Shown piece by piece: positions 63,775 through 64,000 of a stretch of 64,000 bases of DNA. Below the pieces are notes generated by a model that did not search any database, was not told where the DNA came from, and saw nothing but the letters and a program-made list of their open reading frames with translations. The stretch lies in contig CANKZJ010000004.1 of NCBI GenBank assembly GCA_947488605.1, positions 248,001-312,000 on the forward strand. The letters are read 5' to 3'. This stretch comes from an uncultured Paracoccaceae bacterium (lineage in GTDB: Bacteria; Pseudomonadota; Alphaproteobacteria; Rhodobacterales; Rhodobacteraceae). The first letter of the stretch is position 1. Every line of letters begins with the position of its first letter. The position numbers and the translations under genes were made by a program.

Positions 63775-64000
63775 CTACCTCGGTGCGCCAAAGTCGCGCC
63801 AAGTGCGCACAAGGACGGGGGACAACAGGATCGCAACGCCAATGATCGTCAAGACAGACGTGGCCGCAGCAGAGGACAACAAGCGCGTCTCACCACCAAG
63901 ATCGTTAAAGATCGCATAAGACAATGAGGTCGCATGCGCCTGTGCGCTAAAGCTGACGATGGGTTCAAAGACGCGGAAATTGTCCATCAGCTGGATCAGA
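63775..64000 (-). CDS. ABC transporter permease, partial (3' end only; MalF type likely)
   Basis: The minus strand reads open from the right edge for 74 codons to the stop at 63775. The fragment LIQLMDNFRVFEPIVSFSAQ, then ATSVLTIIGVAILLSPVLVR, looks like the final part of a MalF-type permease: a periplasmic loop and the last helix. It precedes the MalG-type permease by 4 nt, the usual order of the pair. The start lies outside the window. Confidence 0.7.
   Translation of the reverse strand, partial: LIQLMDNFRVFEPIVSFSAQAHATSLSYAIFNDLGGETRLLSSAAATSVLTIIGVAILLSPVLVRTWRDFGAPR

Overview
The window is a 64 kb piece of a Roseobacter-group (Rhodobacteraceae) alphaproteobacterial chromosome. I infer this from gene order: ruvCAB-ybgC-tolQRAB-pal-cpoB-tilS-ftsH, coxB-ctaB-ctaG-coxC-SURF1-thrC-M16 peptidase, ccoGHIS, and a compact Tad/Flp pilus locus whose pilins carry the DGAVTVDF processing site. 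The genus cannot be settled from the sequence. Nearly all of the window is ordinary, densely packed core genome. I see no rRNA, tRNA, insertion sequence, CRISPR array, prophage or plasmid gene.

Layout. 1-1.6 kb: an EamA-type exporter running off the left edge, and a LysE/RhtB exporter broken by a frameshift. 1.7-3.85 kb: groES-groEL with a terminator, a sigma70-like promoter and a CIRCE operator. 4.0-8.3 kb: ccoG-ccoH-ccoI-ccoS, the assembly genes for cbb3 oxidase, coupled by overlaps and preceded by a perfect FNR box. 8.3-13 kb: RidA, an MFS carrier, MsrA, an SGNH hydrolase, PrmA and two small proteins. 13.3-25 kb: Holliday-junction genes ruvCAB, the Tol-Pal envelope system, tilS and ftsH. 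25.1-28.6 kb: a MOSC protein and the one-carbon folate pair fhs and folD; the fhs leader resembles a THF-II (folE-type) riboswitch. 28.6-32.5 kb: the nuclease PdeM and its DEXH helicase partner, and a beta-hydroxyacid dehydrogenase. 32.5-46 kb: the Tad pilus locus on the minus strand (two Flp pilins, cpaB, cpaC, an OmpA-like lipoprotein, cpaE, cpaF, tadB, tadC, two TPR lipoproteins, the prepilin peptidase and an AAA+ ATPase), with a divergent lytic transglycosylase. 46-53 kb: a small GNAT protein, the CoA-transferase pair, topA, dprA and tldD. 53-61 kb: the aa3 cytochrome oxidase operon with thrC, an M16 peptidase and a RimJ-like acetyltransferase. 61-64 kb: a prephenate dehydrogenase-like protein, a tandem SnoaL-like protein and two sugar-type ABC permeases, the last cut by the right edge.

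How the parts fit. The cco genes serve low-oxygen respiration and the cox operon serves high-oxygen respiration; the FNR box ties the former to oxygen. Tol-Pal, FtsH and the Tad locus are envelope machines. fhs and folD form a complete formate to 5,10-methylene-THF route. The most notable non-coding signal is the candidate folate riboswitch in front of fhs. The least understood proteins are the AAA+ ATPase at the end of the Tad locus, the 209-residue protein between ruvB and ybgC, and the tandem SnoaL protein.
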